DNA of 15,581 nucleotides from Ruminococcus sp. UBA3800 (GCA_002368715.1 DFEO01000081.1:1-15581); one strand, 5' to 3'. Counted from the first letter of the stretch, positions 6,510 through 14,985 are shown. A program made the numbers and translations. The notes: generated by a model from the sequence alone, not told the origin.

Positions 6510-6557
6510 AAGCGGTATGCTTTCCTTTCTGTGGAAAACATACCGCTTGGTTTTTTT
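6510..6557. terminator. Bidirectional terminator between the lipoprotein gene and cysK
   Basis: A 10-bp stem (AAGCGGTATG at 6510-6519 with CATACCGCTT at 6539-6548) continues, after a C/A mismatch, into a 5-bp inner stem (TTTCC 6521-6525, GGAAA 6533-6537) with a seven-base loop. A run of T residues follows on the plus strand (6551-6557), and a run of A residues precedes it (6505-6511), giving T residues on the minus strand. It can stop both converging transcripts. Confidence 0.92.
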
Positions 6558-6561
6558 ATTA

Positions 6562-7491
6562 TCAGTCAAACAGGGATGTGGAAAGATATCTCTCACCAGT
6601 ATCGGGCAGAAGAGCAACGATCGTCTTGCCCTTGTTTTCTTCAAGCTTTGAAAGCTCGGAAGCTGCATAAAGAGCAGCACCGGAAGAAATACCTACAAGC
6701 ACGCCCTCTGTCTTTGCAAATCTGTTGCCTGCAAAGAATGCGTTCTCATTCTCGACCTTGATAACTCCGTCATAAACGTTAGTATCGAGGACCTCGGGAA
6801 CAAAGCCTGCACCAATACCCTGGATCTTGTGAGGTCCGCTCTTGCCCTCTGAAAGAACAGGAGAAGAAGCAGGCTCAACTGCATAGATCTTAACATCGGG
6901 ATTCTTGGATTTAAGATACTGCCCTACACCGGTAACGGTTCCGCCTGTGCCGACACCTGCAACAAAAATATCTACCTTGCCGTCAGTGTCCTCCCAGATC
7001 TCGGGACCTGTCGTTGCGAAATGGATAGCAGGGTTTGAGGGGTTTACGAACTGTCCGAGGATAACTGCGCCCTCGATCTCAGCCTTGAGCTCCTCAGCCT
7101 TTGCTATGGCACCCTTCATTCCCTTTGCGCCTTCAGTGAGAACTATCTGTGCTCCGTAAGCCTTAAGAAGGTTTCTTCTCTCAATGCTCATCGTCTCAGG
7201 CATTGTAAGGATGACCTTATAGCCCTTTGAAACTCCGATAGATGCAAGACCTATACCGGTGTTTCCCGATGTAGGCTCGATAATGGTAGCGCCTTCCTTG
7301 ATTATGCCCTTTTTCTCAGCGTCCTCGATCATTGCTGCTGCAACTCTGTCCTTGACGCTTCCTGCGGGGTTGAAAAGCTCGAGCTTTACAAGAATGTCTG
7401 CGCCTGCATTAACATCAGCGCCAAATCTTGATGCCTTGAGCACAGGGGTCCTGCCCACAAGTTCCGATACGTTATTATAAACCTTTGCCAT
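6562..7491 (-). CDS. cysK: O-acetylserine sulfhydrylase (cysteine synthase A)
   Basis: This PLP enzyme condenses O-acetylserine with sulfide to give cysteine. The 309-residue protein is a standard family length. Visible motifs are the PLP-binding lysine K47 in NPAGSVKDR, the substrate loop TSGNTG, the PLP phosphate loop GTGGTVTG, and GISSGAA near the C-terminus. The start has a perfect AGGAGG-like site (AACGGAGGTAA on the minus strand, around 7497-7507). It is transcribed alone from its own promoter just upstream, convergent with the pyr genes, and shares their terminator. A paralogue such as cystathionine or cysteine-related beta-synthase is possible, but the sequence reads as a typical CysK throughout. 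The dyad over its promoter suggests control by sulfur or cysteine status. Confidence 0.96.
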   Translation of the reverse strand: MAKVYNNVSELVGRTPVLKASRFGADVNAGADILVKLELFNPAGSVKDRVAAAMIEDAEKKGIIKEGATIIEPTSGNTGIGLASIGVSKGYKVILTMPETMSIERRNLLKAYGAQIVLTEGAKGMKGAIAKAEELKAEIEGAVILGQFVNPSNPAIHFATTGPEIWEDTDGKVDIFVAGVGTGGTVTGVGQYLKSKNPDVKIYAVEPASSPVLSEGKSGPHKIQGIGAGFVPEVLDTNVYDGVIKVENENAFFAGNRFAKTEGVLVGISSGAALYAASELSKLEENKGKTIVALLPDTGERYLSTSLFD

Positions 7492-7524
7492 AATAATTAC
7501 CTCCGTTAAATTTACTGTAATTAG

Positions 7525-7560
7525 AATATATCATAGTATTCCTAGTATGTCAATAGGATA
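7525..7560 (-). promoter_or_regulatory. cysK promoter overlapped by an imperfect dyad
   Basis: On the minus strand, TTGACA (7553-7548) and TATATT (7530-7525) are separated by exactly 17 bp, a near-consensus vegetative promoter; transcription would start about 27 nt before the cysK ATG. The arms TATTCCTA (7537-7544) and TAGGATA (7554-7560) form an imperfect inverted repeat that brackets the -35 box. Its position and the TAGGA/TCCTA half-sites fit an operator for an Rrf2-type repressor such as CymR, but the regulator is inferred. The leader is too short for a riboswitch or T-box. Confidence 0.7.
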
Positions 7561-7610
7561 AGAAGATTTTTGGCAATTTTCACAATTTGTCAAGCCTATA
7601 TTTAAACATA

Positions 7611-8312
7611 TTAAACAATGTACTCCACTGTACAGTATACCTTATCACCGACAAGGCTCACAAATGTGGTGTTATTATCTCTTATCACCTCAGCGTGGAT
7701 ACGGCTGTCCAGCCTTATCGGAGCCTTATACTCGACCCTTATCTGCTTGACTGCCATCGCATCATCTATATATTCATCCGTTATATCAAGATACCTTGCA
7801 TTATTGACGTGCTCGTTCATATCAATAAAGCATTTTAGCACTTTTATATCTGGATATATCTCGGCACTGAGCTTTGGAACAGTTATCTTTCTCGAAGCAT
7901 ATTCCATATCGGCCTTTGGATAAAGCCTGACCTGCTCGACCAGCTCCTGCGGAGCCTTGATCGGTCTCTGGGATGCAATATCCATAAAGGCTCCCGACTC
8001 ATAGCTTTTGACAAGCTCCTCACCGTCTTCTCCGTATATCATTGTGTTACGAAAGCCGTACATACGCTTCAGCTCACAGGTCCAGGTCTTTACAGTTATA
8101 TGCTCGTGATAGCGTGGCCGTCTGAGTATCTGCATCTGTCTTGAAACCAAAAACATACAGCTGTTCTCTTCCTTGAAAAAGGGAGCCATAACAGGGTGGG
8201 TGTCAAGGTGACGTATCGCACAATCCTGAAGAAGATCAAGGACAGCGGAGTTCCTAATATTTCCCGAAATCCCGATATCACTGCACTCAACGTCCCTTTC
8301 CATTATATACAT
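7611..8312 (-). CDS. Acyl-ACP thioesterase (FatA-like, double hotdog)
   Basis: The 233-residue protein matches bacterial members of the plant-type acyl-ACP thioesterase family, which release free fatty acids from acyl carrier protein. It has two hotdog halves (about 1-120 and 150-233). The first contains EHITVKTWTCELKRMYGFRN; the second contains the hallmark DMNEHVNNARYLD (164-176), including the Asp, Asn and His that serve catalysis in this family. The open frame reaches ATG 8333, but ATG 8312 is chosen because AAGGAGG lies exactly 6 nt before it, and those bases would otherwise be coding. It is the last gene of the minus-strand series, 67 nt after the ClpE-type gene, with a hairpin between. 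I see no clear terminator between its stop and the cysK promoter. Substrate chain length cannot be read from the sequence. Confidence 0.92.
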   Translation of the reverse strand: MYIMERDVECSDIGISGNIRNSAVLDLLQDCAIRHLDTHPVMAPFFKEENSCMFLVSRQMQILRRPRYHEHITVKTWTCELKRMYGFRNTMIYGEDGEELVKSYESGAFMDIASQRPIKAPQELVEQVRLYPKADMEYASRKITVPKLSAEIYPDIKVLKCFIDMNEHVNNARYLDITDEYIDDAMAVKQIRVEYKAPIRLDSRIHAEVIRDNNTTFVSLVGDKVYCTVEYIV

Positions 8313-8331
8313 AGTTGTCCTCCTTACATTC

Positions 8332-8379
8332 AAAAGCAGGCAGCTGTCCGGTTTTACGGACAGTTACCCGCTTGCTTTT
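8332..8379 (-). terminator. Hairpin between the ClpE-type gene and the thioesterase gene
   Basis: CTGTCCG (8344-8350) pairs with CGGACAG (8357-8363) around a six-base loop, and the outer arms AAAAGCA (8332-8338) and TGCTTTT (8373-8379) extend the structure. It starts right after the ClpE-type stop codon. In the minus direction only about four T residues follow the stem, so termination may be partial; in the plus direction the T run is longer although no plus-strand gene leads into it. Confidence 0.6.
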
Positions 8380-10653
8380 TTATATTGAGCTGATCGTCAG
8401 TTCGTCACCGTCGGCATCGACCGCAACGGCTGAAACAGCGCCCTCACCCTTATCAACGATAAGCGATGCTATCTTATCCTCGATCTCGGAACGGATGACA
8501 CGCTTGATATCTCTTGCACCAAGCTTGTGTCCGTGAGCCTTGTGAGCGATAAGCTTCAGAGCATCATCGGTATATCTGAGCTCGATACCCTGATCTGCCA
8601 GAGGCCTCTTCATCTCGCCAAGCATAAGATTGGCTATTGACGCATAGTTTTCTTCGGTGAGCTGGTTGAACACCACCACCTCGTCTACTCTGCCCAGGAA
8701 TTCGGGTCGCAGGAAGTCACGCAGACCCTTCATGGCCTTGTCGTGAGCGACCTCGTTATCGGTCTTATTAAAGCCGACACCCGTATCCTTATCGGCCGAA
8801 CCTGCGTTTGAAGTCATCACTATAACGGTATTCTCGAATGAGACCGATCTGCCCTGTGAATCATTCAGCCTTCCCTCATCAAGTATCTGGAGCATGATAT
8901 TCATAACATCGGGGTGTGCTTTTTCTATCTCGTCAAAGAGTATGACACTGTAAGGGCGGCGTCTTACCTTCTCGGTAAGCTGTCCGGCATCATCAAAGCC
9001 GACATAGCCCGGAGGTGAACCTATAAGCTTTGAAACAGAATGTTTCTCCATATATTCCGACATATCCACCCTGATGATCGGCTCGGGAGAATCAAACAGC
9101 TCACGGCCAAGCACCTTTACAAGCTCTGTCTTGCCGACACCTGTCGGTCCGACAAAAATAAACGATGCCGGTCTGCGCCTTTCGTCCAGCTGTATCCTCG
9201 TTCTCTTTATAGCATTTGCGACCTTTTCGACTGCTTCATCCTGACCGATTATATGTTTTAGCATATGGTCTTTGAGCTCTCTTATTTTCTCGAATTCGCT
9301 CTGGGCTATCTTGTTTGCGGGGATACCTGTCCACAGCTCAATGACTGTCGAGAGATCCTCGTCCGTCACATATACGTTTGCGAGCTTCTCCTCGACCTCG
9401 GTCAGCCTGTTCTGTATGCGAAGCACATCACCCTTTAATGTAGCGATCTGCTCGTAGTCGGGGTCTTCCTTTGCTTCGGCTTCTTCAACAGCAGCCTCCT
9501 GCTCTTTGAGCTGTTTATTCAGATCATCGAACTCTTCGATCTCGGGAGTCCTTATGCTTGTGCAGGCACAGGCTTCGTCAAGAAGGTCTATCGCCTTGTC
9601 GGGAAGGAACCTGTCGTTTATATATCTCTCGGAAAGGACAGCACATTTTCTTATCGTTTCATCGCTGATCTTTACTCTGTGGTAATCCTCATAGTATTTC
9701 TTTATACCGGCAAGGACCGTCACAGTGTCCTCGACAGTCGGCTCGTTTACCGTCACAGGCTGAAAACGCCTCTCAAGCGCAGAGTCCTTTTCTATATACT
9801 TTCTGTACTCCTTAAAGGTGGTGGCGCCTATGACCTGTATCTCGCCCCTTGAAAGCGAAGGCTTGAGGATATTCGCAGCATTCATAGTTCCCTCGGAATC
9901 GCCTGTGCCCACAAGAGTGTGTACCTCGTCGATAAAGAGGATGACATTTCCAAGGCTCTTGACCTCTTCAACCAGCCCCTTGCAGCGGCTCTCAAACTGT
10001 CCTCTGAACTGCGTTCCTGCTACAAGAGCGGTAAGGTCGAGCAGATAAAGCTCCTTATCCCTTATATGGAAAGGTACGTCACCCGAAACTATCTTCTGAG
10101 CTATACCCTCGGCAACGGCTGTTTTACCGACACCCGGCTCGCCTATCAGACAGGGGTTGTTCTTCTGTCTGCGTGAAAGGATATGGATAACTCTCGATAT
10201 CTCCTTATCTCTGCCAATGATATTATCAAGCTTGCCCTCACGAGCCTTCTCGGTAAGATTTGTGCAGTAGTTGTTGAGAAATTTAAGCTTCTTGGGCTTT
10301 TTGTCCTTGATCTTATCCTTAACGGAGTTTTTATCATTTTCACCGTTCTTTGTGCCGAACAGCTGAGACTGGTCTGAGCCAAACAGACTGCTCAGGAAAT
10401 TAGGCATCGTTCCGCTTCCGCCAAGCTCAAAATCATCGCCGTCAGAAAACTCCATAAGCTGATTTGACATAGCTTCAAGATCATCGTCGCTTATGCCCAT
10501 CTGCTTCATATAATCATCCACCTGCGAAATGCCAAGCTCCTTGGCACAAACAAGGCAAAGCCCCTGGTTTTTTTTCTGCTCGGGGTCTTTTGCATTCATC
10601 TGTGTAATAAAGACCACCGCAGGTCTTTTCTTACACCTGGTACACATCATCAT
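8380..10653 (-). CDS. clpE: ClpE-type AAA+ unfoldase with N-terminal zinc finger
   Basis: This 757-residue Hsp100 protein unfolds substrates and passes them to the ClpP protease. Residues 4-36 form a C4 zinc finger (C4-x2-C7 and C33-x2-C36), the mark of ClpE rather than ClpC. A Gly/Asp-rich then Lys-rich linker (about 65-125) follows in place of the ClpC N-domain. AAA+ domain 1 has Walker A GEPGVGKT (171-178) and Walker B VILFIDE (237-243); a UVR-like coiled-coil middle domain spans about 372-425; domain 2 has GPTGVGKT (502-509) and VILFDE (570-575). The GVGF at 625-628 is in place for the ClpP-docking loop. The first of three consecutive ATGs is used, seven nt after AAGGAAGGAG. It lies 24 nt after the CvpA gene and is probably in the same operon. 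I found no CtsR box nearby. It is longer than the ~700-residue Bacillus ClpE. Confidence 0.93.
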   Translation of the reverse strand: MMMCTRCKKRPAVVFITQMNAKDPEQKKNQGLCLVCAKELGISQVDDYMKQMGISDDDLEAMSNQLMEFSDGDDFELGGSGTMPNFLSSLFGSDQSQLFGTKNGENDKNSVKDKIKDKKPKKLKFLNNYCTNLTEKAREGKLDNIIGRDKEISRVIHILSRRQKNNPCLIGEPGVGKTAVAEGIAQKIVSGDVPFHIRDKELYLLDLTALVAGTQFRGQFESRCKGLVEEVKSLGNVILFIDEVHTLVGTGDSEGTMNAANILKPSLSRGEIQVIGATTFKEYRKYIEKDSALERRFQPVTVNEPTVEDTVTVLAGIKKYYEDYHRVKISDETIRKCAVLSERYINDRFLPDKAIDLLDEACACTSIRTPEIEEFDDLNKQLKEQEAAVEEAEAKEDPDYEQIATLKGDVLRIQNRLTEVEEKLANVYVTDEDLSTVIELWTGIPANKIAQSEFEKIRELKDHMLKHIIGQDEAVEKVANAIKRTRIQLDERRRPASFIFVGPTGVGKTELVKVLGRELFDSPEPIIRVDMSEYMEKHSVSKLIGSPPGYVGFDDAGQLTEKVRRRPYSVILFDEIEKAHPDVMNIMLQILDEGRLNDSQGRSVSFENTVIVMTSNAGSADKDTGVGFNKTDNEVAHDKAMKGLRDFLRPEFLGRVDEVVVFNQLTEENYASIANLMLGEMKRPLADQGIELRYTDDALKLIAHKAHGHKLGARDIKRVIRSEIEDKIASLIVDKGEGAVSAVAVDADGDELTISSI

Positions 10654-10677
10654 AAAAAATCTCCTTCCTTTTTATGA

Positions 10678-11553
10678 TCAATAGAAAATATCGAAAAACA
10701 GTCTGAATATCAGTGTGTCGTGACAGTCCCTGAGACTGATGAGCGAGTTAGTCTCGCCCATCATAGCGACCAGTGCTGACGCATAATATGCAAGTATCAT
10801 ACAGTAAGCTGCACCCTTTACGGCGCCAAGACAAGCGCCGCCTATGCGCATACCCGGAGATATCCTGTTCCCGGGTATAAGGCCTGCCATAAAGATGATG
10901 AGCCTGAATCCCAGCTCGAACACGATATAGAATATCAAAAACAGCACTATCTTCAAAAGCGTTATGAACGCTTTTCTGACAAGCTCTTTTTCAAGTATCT
11001 CAGCCGCATAGGCACTGTCATCCCGGGACAAAGCATAAAAGATGACCGATGCTTTCTCATCAAAAGAGCTCACAGCCTTTGAAGCGAGCTTGTTCATAAC
11101 GCTGCTGTCAAAGCTCATCCCTGCTCTTTCCTGAACGGCGGCCTTGACATCATTGAAAATATCTCCCGCAGCATCATGGGCACTTTCAGTGTCAAGACCG
11201 TGGGAAACAAGAAGGTCCCGTATAGACTCTGACGGAACAGAGGTCTTATTGAATGCCGTCTTTATCTCATCCGCGGTCACCTTGATGCTAAGGCCCATTT
11301 GCTTCAGCCTGTCATTGACCTCTTTTGTAACGTCTATGACCTTGACAGCCGACTCGATGCCATTTGTCATCTTTTTCTGAACGTACTTCTCATATACGTT
11401 GCCTGCTGTGACATCAGCCAGCACAAACGCAATAGCCGCACTGATGAAGGATGCGATAAGGAGCACTGCAAACTTTGCAAAGCCCCTGTAATAGCCGATG
11501 AATACGAAAAGTATCAGCAGCACCGCACAGATAAGATCTAATAATAAAGACAT
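10678..11553 (-). CDS. CvpA-family membrane protein
   Basis: The 291-residue product has the CvpA (colicin V production protein) layout. Two helices lie near the N-terminus (about 3-22 and 27-47), joined by the typical IGYYRGFAKF turn, and two more near the C-terminus (about 196-226 and 236-266), with GNRISPGMRIGGACLGAVKG between them. A long soluble, mostly helical segment (about 50-195) separates the pairs, which makes it longer than the ~165-residue E. coli CvpA but usual for clostridial members. The molecular role of the family is not settled; links to cell envelope maintenance are reported. The start has AAGGGAG about 6 nt upstream. It is 14 nt after the DUF5711-like gene and 24 nt before the ClpE-type gene. 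Confidence 0.87.
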   Translation of the reverse strand: MSLLLDLICAVLLILFVFIGYYRGFAKFAVLLIASFISAAIAFVLADVTAGNVYEKYVQKKMTNGIESAVKVIDVTKEVNDRLKQMGLSIKVTADEIKTAFNKTSVPSESIRDLLVSHGLDTESAHDAAGDIFNDVKAAVQERAGMSFDSSVMNKLASKAVSSFDEKASVIFYALSRDDSAYAAEILEKELVRKAFITLLKIVLFLIFYIVFELGFRLIIFMAGLIPGNRISPGMRIGGACLGAVKGAAYCMILAYYASALVAMMGETNSLISLRDCHDTLIFRLFFDIFY

Positions 11554-11567
11554 AGCTCTCCCTTCGG

Positions 11568-13406
11568 TCAGGTCTTGAAGCTGATCTTATTCAGCTCTCT
11601 GACATTGAGAAAATAAACCGCATCATTCAGGAATGCGAAATCAATATAATCGGAAGACACGTTTGCTGTTGCAAGGAGGTTTCCTGCCTTGTCATAAGCA
11701 TCTATGCTGTTTTCCTTCAGCAGGAACGTCAGAGAATTTGAAGAATGCAGCTTCTTCGGTGAGCCGCCCTCAGTGTAGATAACGCTGTTGGGATTGTCCG
11801 AATCGCTGTCGGCTCTGAATATCGTAAGAACTCCGTTGCCCTTGCCTACACCTTCAACAACGACCGCAGCGGTAGTTTTGTTCAGTGCAAAGTCGATAAG
11901 CTGTCCGTTATACTCATATGTAAACAAAACGTTCCCGTCCTTATCCAGCTTATAGAAATTCTCAGCACCTACGACCCAGCAGTCCTCATTATCGTTCATC
12001 ATAGTATCGAGAACGAGGTCATTTATGACACCTGACTGCATCTGCTCGTCCTCACTGTCGAATTTAAGGTAGGTGAGATAAGAACAGATAAGACCGTTCT
12101 TACCCTTGAAGGTCGTTACAAAACAGCCGTCACCCTTGTCATTAAAGGTGATGTCCACGACCTTTTTATAGCTCTGCCATTTATAAATAAGGGTGCCGTC
12201 GGCATCATAAACCGTCATAACAGCCTCATACCTGTCGTTCTGCGTTACCACGGCAACATTGCTGTTATTTCCTATCTGCGCAAGCAGGATAGGATCGTCT
12301 ATCTCTTTAGTGAACAGCTCACCCTTCTTATTCATAACAGAAAGCTTGTTTCCGCCGCTGTCATAAACCAGAGCACGCTTTCCGGCAGTTTTTACAACAG
12401 GGTTTGCAAACGAATGTGACAAGGACGATATCTCGTTTCCCGACTCATCAAAGAAATAGATGTGGTTATCATCGACCCTGATTATACAGTCATTGAAGGC
12501 CGAGATCGTATTGACTGCGGTCTCGTCAAAGGTTATCGGGAAGTTTCCGGCTACCGTTTTGCCGTCATTTATTATCGTTGCGTGTGGTCTGTCAAGGATG
12601 CCCTCAAGTTTCGGCACCCAGTAGCCTCTTGTAAGATAAACAGCGAGCCCGAATGAAACGACTATCAGCAAAGCGATAAGCACCTTCAGGCGCCTTTTCA
12701 TTTTCTGCTTTTTTCTGGCTGTTCTTATATCGGTGACCTTAGCCTTTGTAGCCTTTTCACCGTCATTCTTTTTTCTTTTTTTCTTGGGCTTCTCTTCTTT
12801 TTCTTCTGCGTAAGCAGCATCCTCCTCTGACGACACTTCATCATCGTCGAGCAGATCATAATCGTCATCATCTTCAACGGGTTCGTGCTTGATAAGGACA
12901 ATGCTCTCACGGTTTTTCTTTATCTGAGCCTTCTGACGCTTCTTTTCAAGCTTTATATCCTCGGGGCTCTTTTCAGCCGCCTCGGCGTTTTCGTTTTCAG
13001 CATTGGAAATGACCTCATTATCCTCAGCTTCCTCATCAGCCGTCTTTTCTGTATGCTCCCCGTCCCGGCTGTCGTCAGGCTTTTGCTGTTGAGTCTCAGC
13101 CGGGCCTTCGGGAGCCTTGATAACTATCTCCAGCTCCTGACGTTCGCTTTCGCTGTCAGGCTTTTTGTCGTTACCGGAAATGTTTTCTGCCTGTTTTTTC
13201 TGAAGAGAAAGCTCCTCTTTCAGGCGCTTTTCCACCTCAGCACGCTTTCTTTTCAACCGCTCTTGTCTGTTCCTGCGTCTTTTTTCCCGCACAGTGACCT
13301 CGGGAAGAGGCTCATCTGCACCATGGAAAGTGTCCTTATCTATAAAATCAGACTCGGGAGCAGAGATATTTGATCTGTTTTTATTATTGTCGTTATTCTT
13401 ATTCAT
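11568..13406 (-). CDS. DUF5711-like membrane protein with a long charged cytoplasmic region
   Basis: The 612-residue protein has three parts. Residues 1-239 are highly charged and low in complexity: a basic coiled-coil-like stretch (about 38-75), an acidic stretch rich in Glu, Asp and Asn (about 80-150), and alternating acid runs and KKKRKK-type basic clusters. One membrane helix follows (about 240-258, LKVLIALLIVVSFGLAVYL). The outer part (about 265-612) has repeated beta-strand units such as IYFFDESGNEI, LVYDSGGNKL, VYDADGTLIY, FYKLDKDGNVLF and IDAYDKAGNLL, a propeller-like pattern that matches DUF5711 of clostridia. Function is unknown; a scaffold or sensor linking cytoplasm to surface is conceivable. 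The frame is open to 13490, but ATG 13406 is preferred because it overlaps the truA stop by 8 bp with GAGG just upstream. M26 of the longer frame (13415) is an alternative start. Confidence 0.82.
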   Translation of the reverse strand: MNKNNDNNKNRSNISAPESDFIDKDTFHGADEPLPEVTVREKRRRNRQERLKRKRAEVEKRLKEELSLQKKQAENISGNDKKPDSESERQELEIVIKAPEGPAETQQQKPDDSRDGEHTEKTADEEAEDNEVISNAENENAEAAEKSPEDIKLEKKRQKAQIKKNRESIVLIKHEPVEDDDDYDLLDDDEVSSEEDAAYAEEKEEKPKKKRKKNDGEKATKAKVTDIRTARKKQKMKRRLKVLIALLIVVSFGLAVYLTRGYWVPKLEGILDRPHATIINDGKTVAGNFPITFDETAVNTISAFNDCIIRVDDNHIYFFDESGNEISSLSHSFANPVVKTAGKRALVYDSGGNKLSVMNKKGELFTKEIDDPILLAQIGNNSNVAVVTQNDRYEAVMTVYDADGTLIYKWQSYKKVVDITFNDKGDGCFVTTFKGKNGLICSYLTYLKFDSEDEQMQSGVINDLVLDTMMNDNEDCWVVGAENFYKLDKDGNVLFTYEYNGQLIDFALNKTTAAVVVEGVGKGNGVLTIFRADSDSDNPNSVIYTEGGSPKKLHSSNSLTFLLKENSIDAYDKAGNLLATANVSSDYIDFAFLNDAVYFLNVRELNKISFKT

Positions 13407-14157
13407 TATCCTCATTACCTTCGTCATAGAATACCTTGTTAAGATACAGACCCTGCGGCGGAACTGTCTTTCCTGCATTAGTCCTATCACGTCCTGCGAT
13501 AAGGTCTGCTATCGCTCCCTCGGGGAGCTTGCTGTCGTTGATATAAAGGAGCGTGCCGACCATTATCCTCACCATATTGTAAAGAAAACCGTCACCGCTC
13601 ACTTTAAAGCGGACCGTATCTCCGACACGCCTTACCGTAAAGTCAAAGATCGTCCGTACAGTGTTCTCCTTTGTGCAGTCTGCCGAGCAGAATGCTTTGA
13701 AATCATGCCTGCCGATAAAAGCCTTGGCTTCCCGGTCAAGCCTTTCGGCGTCGATAGGATACCAGCTTCGATAGGCTGTATATTTATAGAACGGATCCTT
13801 TATCTCGCTGTTGTGAACGATATACTCATACTCCTTGCCCTTGCAGGAATATCTGGCATGAAAGTTCTCATCCGCTTGCTCACATGAAAGAACGGCGATA
13901 TCATCATCAAGGATAGCATTCATACCGAAGATCACACCTCTGCAAGTGATGGTCGATGAGGTAAGAAAGCTCAGCACATACTCTCGTGCGTGGACACCGG
14001 CATCTGTCCTTGAACACCCGTTCACACTGATGTGCTCTCCTATCAGTTCATACAAAGCGTTCTCAAACGCCTCCTGAACCGTATAAGCGTTGTTCTGTCT
14101 TTGCCAGCCGTGATAAGCGGCTCCGTTATAAGCTATTGTAACTTTTAGATTTCTCAT
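13399..14157 (-). CDS. truA: tRNA pseudouridine(38-40) synthase
   Basis: TruA converts uridines 38-40 of the tRNA anticodon arm to pseudouridine. The 252-residue length is standard. The N-terminal YNGAAYHGWQRQ and the catalytic block CSRTDAGVHA with D52 are diagnostic, and the C-terminal half contains FKAFCS and the conserved GDGFLYNMVRIMVGTLL and GLYL segments. The ATG begins one nt after the ecfT stop codon and only a weak purine-rich ribosome site is present, so translation is probably coupled to ecfT. The ecfA2-ecfT-truA order is well conserved in Firmicutes, where rplM-rpsI usually come next; here a DUF5711-like gene follows instead, overlapping by 8 bp. Confidence 0.96.
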   Translation of the reverse strand: MRNLKVTIAYNGAAYHGWQRQNNAYTVQEAFENALYELIGEHISVNGCSRTDAGVHAREYVLSFLTSSTITCRGVIFGMNAILDDDIAVLSCEQADENFHARYSCKGKEYEYIVHNSEIKDPFYKYTAYRSWYPIDAERLDREAKAFIGRHDFKAFCSADCTKENTVRTIFDFTVRRVGDTVRFKVSGDGFLYNMVRIMVGTLLYINDSKLPEGAIADLIAGRDRTNAGKTVPPQGLYLNKVFYDEGNEDNE

Positions 14158-14158
14158 T

Positions 14159-14965
14159 TTACTTTACTATAATATTAACTACGATGACCCCTGCAAAAAA
14201 CAGGCATACGAACATTGTTCCTGCCAGATCTCTCCAGGAAAGATGAAGCTGCTTCATCCTTGTTCTTCCCTCGCCGCCATGATAGCAGCGGCACTCCATA
14301 GCAAGCGCAAGCTCCTCGGCGTGTCTGAACGAAGCGACAAAAAGCGGTATCAATATAGGGATGAGCGCCTTTGCTTTTTTTACAGGGCCGCCCGTTTCGA
14401 TATCCGCACCTCTTGCCTTCTGTGCCGAGATTATCTTGTCGGTCTCCTCTATCAGTGTCGGGATGAACCTTAACGCTATGGTCATCATCATCGCCAGCTC
14501 GTGGACAGGCACTTTCAGCTTTTTGAGCGGCGAAAGCAGCCTCTCGATAGCATCGGTAAGGTCTATCGGCGAGGTCGTATAGGTAAGGATAGACGAGCCT
14601 ATGATAAGGCAGATTATCCTTATTGCCATAAAGGACGCAGTGTCAACGCCATCGGAGGTTATCCTTATTATCTTCCACTTGAAATATACATCTCCTGTCC
14701 TGATAAAAAACAGGTTCAGCAGCGCCGTTATTATAACTATCGGGATTATCGGCTTTACGCTTTTCCACATCATTCTCATCGGTATGCCCGATATCGGATA
14801 AACTATGAGCGTAAATGCTATCCCGACACAAAGAGCACGCAGGCTGTCTGCGACGAACAGCATAACGATAAACGCCGCTGTCAGCAGAAGCTTTACCCTT
14901 GCGTCCATTTTATGGATAACAGACGTTCCCGGGAAGAACTGTCCTATCGTAATATCCTTTAACAA
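14159..14965 (-). CDS. ecfT: ECF transporter transmembrane coupling protein EcfT
   Basis: EcfT is the shared membrane subunit of energy-coupling factor transporters, linking the ATPases EcfA1/EcfA2 to exchangeable vitamin- or metal-binding S components. The 268-residue protein has several hydrophobic helices (about 26-55, 70-88, 110-130, 198-212, 246-266) and two cytoplasmic coupling motifs. The first is AQKARGAD, with the classic ARG at 184-186. The second is AMECRCYHG, where the usual ARG reads CRC at 225-227, keeping the central Arg. The start is TTG: GGGAGG lies exactly 6 nt upstream, the N-terminus MLKDITIGQFFPGTS aligns with family starts, and no ATG is nearby. It is 20 nt after ecfA2 and one nt before truA. 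Confidence 0.94.
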   Translation of the reverse strand: MLKDITIGQFFPGTSVIHKMDARVKLLLTAAFIVMLFVADSLRALCVGIAFTLIVYPISGIPMRMMWKSVKPIIPIVIITALLNLFFIRTGDVYFKWKIIRITSDGVDTASFMAIRIICLIIGSSILTYTTSPIDLTDAIERLLSPLKKLKVPVHELAMMMTIALRFIPTLIEETDKIISAQKARGADIETGGPVKKAKALIPILIPLFVASFRHAEELALAMECRCYHGGEGRTRMKQLHLSWRDLAGTMFVCLFFAGVIVVNIIVK

Positions 14966-14985
14966 ATCTATCCTCCCAGCTTTGT

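Noticed and set aside
7561..7610. Possible terminator after the thioesterase gene
   Set aside because: The A+T-rich stretch has only weak, short inverted repeats (AATT-based) and no clear stem followed by a T run on the minus strand.
10654..10677. Looked for a CtsR heat-shock operator before the ClpE-type gene
   Set aside because: The 24-nt gap holds only the ribosome site, and no GGTCAAA-type repeat was seen there or just upstream in the CvpA gene.
12885..13887. Two overlapping plus-strand open frames of 162 and 197 codons, rich in Leu and Phe
   Set aside because: They are antisense to the DUF5711-like gene and truA; the hydrophobic look comes from reading Glu/Lys codons on the opposite strand.
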